From positions 1 to 64,000 of the forward strand of contig CABIZV010000011.1 in assembly GCA_902363335.1 (NCBI GenBank): 64,000 nt of DNA, in the 5' to 3' direction. Positions 60,998-64,000 of the stretch are shown here, piece after piece (the stretch's first letter is position 1; the number at the start of each line of letters is the position of its first letter). The notes under the pieces are model-generated. The model worked only from the letters and a program-made list of their open reading frames with translations, searched no databases and was not told where the DNA came from. The DNA is from Enterobacteriaceae bacterium (GTDB lineage: Bacteria; Pseudomonadota; Gammaproteobacteria; Enterobacterales; Enterobacteriaceae). A program made the translations under genes and the position numbers.

Positions 60998-62065
60998 TTA
61001 ACCCTTCAGGCCCAGACGTTCGCCCTGATAGCTCCCGTCCTGTACCTGCTTCCACCAGCTTTCGTTGGCAAGGTACCACTGCACGGTTTTACGCATTCCG
61101 CTTTCAAAGGTCTCTTCCGGCATCCAGCCCAGTTCTCGGGCGATTTTTGACGCATCAATAGCGTAGCGCAGGTCATGTCCGGGGCGGTCGGCGACAAAAG
61201 TGATCAGGTCGCGATAGTGCGCAAGGCCCTGTGGCTTCTGCGGCACCAGCTCTTCCAGCAGCGCGCAAATGGTCTCGACCACATCGAGATTTTTACGCTC
61301 ATTATGGCCACCAATATTGTAGGTTTCGCCGATGGCACCTTCGGTGGCGACCCGGTAAAGCGCACGCGCATGATCGTCAACGTACAGCCAATCACGAATT
61401 TGCTGGCCGTTGCCATACACCGGCAGCGGTTTACCCGCCAGCGCGTTGAGAATGGTCAACGGGATCAGTTTTTCCGGGAAATGATACGGGCCGTAGTTGT
61501 TCGAGCAGTTGGTAATCAGCGTCGGCAGGCCGTAGGTACGCAGCCACGCGCGCACCAGGTGATCGCTGCTGGCCTTAGAAGCGGAGTAAGGGCTGCTTGG
61601 CGCATACGGCGTCGTTTCGGTAAAGAAATCGTCCGCGGAATGCAGGTCACCGTACACTTCATCGGTAGAGATATGGTGGAAGCGGAACGCGGCTTTCAAA
61701 GCGTCATCAAGCGTCGCCCAGAAGCTGCGAGCGGCTTCCAGCAACGTGTAGGTGCCGACAATATTGGTTTCGATAAACGCCGCAGGCCCATCGATAGAGC
61801 GGTCAACGTGACTTTCCGCCGCCAGATGCATCACCACATCCGGCCGATAGTGCGCAAAGACACGATCAAGTTCGGCACGCTCGCAGATATCCACTTGCTC
61901 AAAAGCAAAGCGTGCATCGTGCGCCACCGGAGCCAGCGAGGCCAGGTTGCCCGCATAGGTGAGCTTGTCGACCACCACCACGCTGTCAGCCGTGTGGTTG
62001 ATGATATGGCGAACGACCGCCGAGCCGATAAAGCCCGCGCCGCCGGTGACCAGGATCCGTTTCAA
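60998..62065 (-). CDS. rffG: dTDP-glucose 4,6-dehydratase RffG
   Basis: Extended short-chain dehydrogenase that makes dTDP-4-keto-6-deoxyglucose; paralogue of RmlB. The 355 residues equal the E. coli length. NAD-binding GGAGFIGS at residues 7-14; catalytic tyrosine and lysine in YSASKASS near 160; ISTDEVYGD upstream of them. It overlaps wecC by 4 bp. Confidence 0.96.
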   Translation of the reverse strand: MKRILVTGGAGFIGSAVVRHIINHTADSVVVVDKLTYAGNLASLAPVAHDARFAFEQVDICERAELDRVFAHYRPDVVMHLAAESHVDRSIDGPAAFIETNIVGTYTLLEAARSFWATLDDALKAAFRFHHISTDEVYGDLHSADDFFTETTPYAPSSPYSASKASSDHLVRAWLRTYGLPTLITNCSNNYGPYHFPEKLIPLTILNALAGKPLPVYGNGQQIRDWLYVDDHARALYRVATEGAIGETYNIGGHNERKNLDVVETICALLEELVPQKPQGLAHYRDLITFVADRPGHDLRYAIDASKIARELGWMPEETFESGMRKTVQWYLANESWWKQVQDGSYQGERLGLKG

Positions 62066-63324
62066 CGCCAGACTCCTTTGGTATCGACCACATACTGCTG
62101 CGTAATCGCATCACCGCTAATGGCTTTAAACTGCGCGTGATCCACCAGCATCACAATAACATCGGCGCTAGCCAGCGCGGTTTCTACCGATACCAGTGAG
62201 CAAAGCCCATCGAGTTTTTTCGGCAGCTGATGAATATTCGGTTCGACCACCAGCGTTTCACCGCTGTGCCATTGGGCAATCAGCTCGGCAATTTCCATCG
62301 CCGGACTTTCACGCAGGTCATCAATGTTGGGCTTAAACGCCAGGCCAAAGCAGGCGATTTTCAGCTCGCTGGCACGTTTGTCGTTGGCAGCCAGGCAGTC
62401 GGCCACATTGGCCTTCACCTTATCAATAACCCACAGCGGCTTATGGTCGTTCACTTCACGCGCGGTGCGGATAAGACGCGCCTGTTCCGGGTTTTGCGCC
62501 ACGATAAACCACGGGTCGACGGCGATACAGTGGCCGCCCACGCCCGGGCCTGGCTGGAGAATATTGACGCGTGGATGGCGATTCGCCAGGCGAATCAGTT
62601 CCCAGACGTTAATCTCCTGATCGGCGCAGATAAGCGAAAGTTCGTTGGCAAAAGCGATATTGACATCGCGGAAGCTGTTTTCCGTCAGTTTGCACATTTC
62701 AGCCGTGCGGGCGTTGGTCACCACGCATTCACCTTCAAGGAAGATGTTGTAAAGCTCGCTGGCGCGCGCCGAACATACCGGCGTCATACCGCCAATGACG
62801 CGGTCATTCTTGATAAGCTCAACCATCACCTGTCCTGGCAACACGCGCTCCGGGCAGTAGGCGATATTAATATCCGCCTGCTCGCCAGCCTGCTGCGGGA
62901 AGCTCAGATCAGGACGCATTTCAGCCAGCCAACCGGCCATCAGCTCGGTGGCGCCGACCGGAGAGGTTGACTCGAGGATCACCAGCGCGCCTTTTTTCAG
63001 CACCGGTGCAATAGAGCGTGCCGCCGCTTCCACGTACACCATATCCGGCTCGTGGTCGCCTTTGAACGGCGTCGGTACGGCAATCAGGTAAGCGTCCGCC
63101 GCTACCGGCGTAGTCGTTGCACGCAGGTAGCCATCCGCCACGGCGGTTTTGACCACCCGGTCGAGGTCAGGCTCAACAATATGAATTTCACCGCGATTGA
63201 TGGTATCTACCGCGTGTTGATTGATATCGACACCCACAACCTGTTTTTGCCGTGAAGCAAATGCAGCCGCAGTAGGAAGGCCGATATAGCCCAGACCGAT
63301 CACCGAGAGGGTTGAGAAACTCAT
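62062..63324 (-). CDS. wecC: UDP-N-acetyl-D-mannosamine dehydrogenase WecC
   Basis: NAD-dependent oxidation of UDP-ManNAc to UDP-ManNAcA. The 420 residues equal the E. coli length. N-terminal Rossmann GLGYIGLPTAAAFA at 10-23; catalytic cysteine in GVGGHCIAVDP near 265; C-terminal binding domain with GLAFKPNIDDLRESPA. It overlaps wecB by 4 bp and rffG by 4 bp. Confidence 0.96.
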   Translation of the reverse strand: MSFSTLSVIGLGYIGLPTAAAFASRQKQVVGVDINQHAVDTINRGEIHIVEPDLDRVVKTAVADGYLRATTTPVAADAYLIAVPTPFKGDHEPDMVYVEAAARSIAPVLKKGALVILESTSPVGATELMAGWLAEMRPDLSFPQQAGEQADINIAYCPERVLPGQVMVELIKNDRVIGGMTPVCSARASELYNIFLEGECVVTNARTAEMCKLTENSFRDVNIAFANELSLICADQEINVWELIRLANRHPRVNILQPGPGVGGHCIAVDPWFIVAQNPEQARLIRTAREVNDHKPLWVIDKVKANVADCLAANDKRASELKIACFGLAFKPNIDDLRESPAMEIAELIAQWHSGETLVVEPNIHQLPKKLDGLCSLVSVETALASADVIVMLVDHAQFKAISGDAITQQYVVDTKGVWR

Positions 63325-64000
63325 AGCGTTACCTGATTATTTTTTAATGCTGATAAGATACGTTCGCATGCCTGGCCATCCCCGTAAGGGTTATGCGCCC
63401 GGCTCATTCTTTGATATTCGTTTTCATCACGCAGCAGACGCGTCACTTCGTCCACAATGCGTTGGCTATCCGTTCCGACCAGACGCACCGTACCGGCATC
63501 AATCGCTTCCGGGCGCTCGGTGGTTTCGCGCATGACCAGCACCGGTTTGCCCAGCGATGGCGCTTCTTCCTGAATGCCGCCGGAGTCGGTAAGAATCAAC
63601 CACGCATGGTTCATCAACCAGACGAACGGCAGATAATCCTGCGGCTCGATAAGAATAACGTTATCGATGTGGCCCAGAATCCGATTGACCGGCTCAGAGA
63701 CGTTCGGGTTCAGGTGCACGGGATAGACAATCTGTACGTCGGCGTTATTGGCGGCAATTTGCGCCAGCGCGTGGCAAATCTGTTCAAAGCCCTGACCAAA
63801 GCTTTCGCGGCGATGCCCCGTCACCAGGATCATCTTTTTACCGTTGCCGAGGAACGGGTAGCGAGCGAATAGCTCACCTCTGAGCTTGTCGTCGTTCATC
63901 ACCCGATCGCGCACCCAGAACAGCGCGTCAATGACCGTATTACCGGTGACGTAAATATGCTTGCCGGAGAGGTTTTCCCGCAGCAAATTCTGCCGTGAGT
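63321..64000 (-). CDS. wecB: UDP-N-acetylglucosamine 2-epimerase WecB (partial)
   Basis: Makes UDP-ManNAc from UDP-GlcNAc for ECA. The reading frame stays open to the window edge with family-conserved codons (SRQNLLREN), so the 5' end of the gene lies outside; about 226 codons of roughly 376 are present. Conserved segments include VTGHRRESFG, PVHLNPN and LTDSGGIQEEAP. An apparent start at 63986 is only an internal TTG codon. Confidence 0.95.
   Translation of the reverse strand, partial: SRQNLLRENLSGKHIYVTGNTVIDALFWVRDRVMNDDKLRGELFARYPFLGNGKKMILVTGHRRESFGQGFEQICHALAQIAANNADVQIVYPVHLNPNVSEPVNRILGHIDNVILIEPQDYLPFVWLMNHAWLILTDSGGIQEEAPSLGKPVLVMRETTERPEAIDAGTVRLVGTDSQRIVDEVTRLLRDENEYQRMSRAHNPYGDGQACERILSALKNNQVTL

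Noticed and set aside
61175..62140. 321-codon open frame on the plus strand
   Set aside because: It lies antisense to rffG, has no family resemblance and reflects GC-skewed codon use of the real gene.

Overview
This is a stretch of a gammaproteobacterial (Enterobacteriaceae) chromosome. Nearly every gene is recognisable by sequence, and the order matches the E. coli K-12 interval that runs from the enterobacterial common antigen (ECA) cluster to the rrnA operon, read in the opposite direction. Citrobacter, Enterobacter, Salmonella and similar genera are all possible; I cannot fix the species. Supporting signs are REP/BIME palindromes between genes, a full-length ERIC element, and textbook enteric operators (FadR, CRP, MetJ, LexA).

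Layout from left to right. 1-200: start of an rRNA operon promoter region (leftward), with the 16S gene outside the window. 196-4181: hemG, trkH, yigZ, pepQ (leftward). 4372-7734: fadBA beta-oxidation operon (rightward, FadR operator). 7900-10129: fre and ubiD (leftward). 10293-10781: rfaH. 10783-17758: tatD, tatC, tatB, tatA, ubiB, ubiJ, ubiE, rmuC (leftward; protein export plus ubiquinone synthesis). 17899-26023: udp, dlhH, metE/metR, bioP, yigL, pldB. 26133-28471: convergent rhtB and rhtC with an inserted Rpn-family nuclease gene between them. 28553-33000: recQ, pldA, yigI, rarD. 33082-40455: corA with a long leader, uvrD, yigB-xerC-yigA-dapF-lptM, cyaY. 40554-47615: cyaA diverging from hemCDXY. 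47691-51256: sRNA GlmZ, then the serine-type sulfatase aslA and its radical-SAM maturase aslB. 51401-52023: five tRNA genes (Arg, His, Leu, Pro, Pro). 52126-53511: yifK. 53889-64000: ECA cluster wecG, wzyE, wecF, wzxE, wecE, wecD, rffH, rffG, wecC and a partial wecB (leftward).

Functional groups. The wec/rff genes make the trisaccharide repeat of ECA: wecB and wecC make UDP-ManNAcA; rffG, rffH, wecE and wecD make dTDP-Fuc4NAc; wecG and wecF transfer these sugars; wzxE flips and wzyE polymerises. hemCDXY and hemG belong to haem synthesis. ubiB, ubiE, ubiJ and ubiD belong to ubiquinone synthesis. tatABC form the twin-arginine translocase.

Departures from the K-12 plan are the most interesting parts: (i) an Rpn nuclease gene between rhtB and rhtC with a plausible internal start for a 57-residue C-terminal product, as in the described Rpn gene-within-gene toxin-antitoxin/anti-phage modules; (ii) a tandem duplication of the tRNA-Pro(UGG) gene together with its terminator; (iii) an ERIC element filling the metE leader; (iv) a 151-bp palindromic element between wecG and yifK; (v) no yigF/yigG between corA and rarD, where a REP array lies instead. 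I did not find a wholly unknown multi-gene system; the Rpn module is the best candidate for accessory biology.
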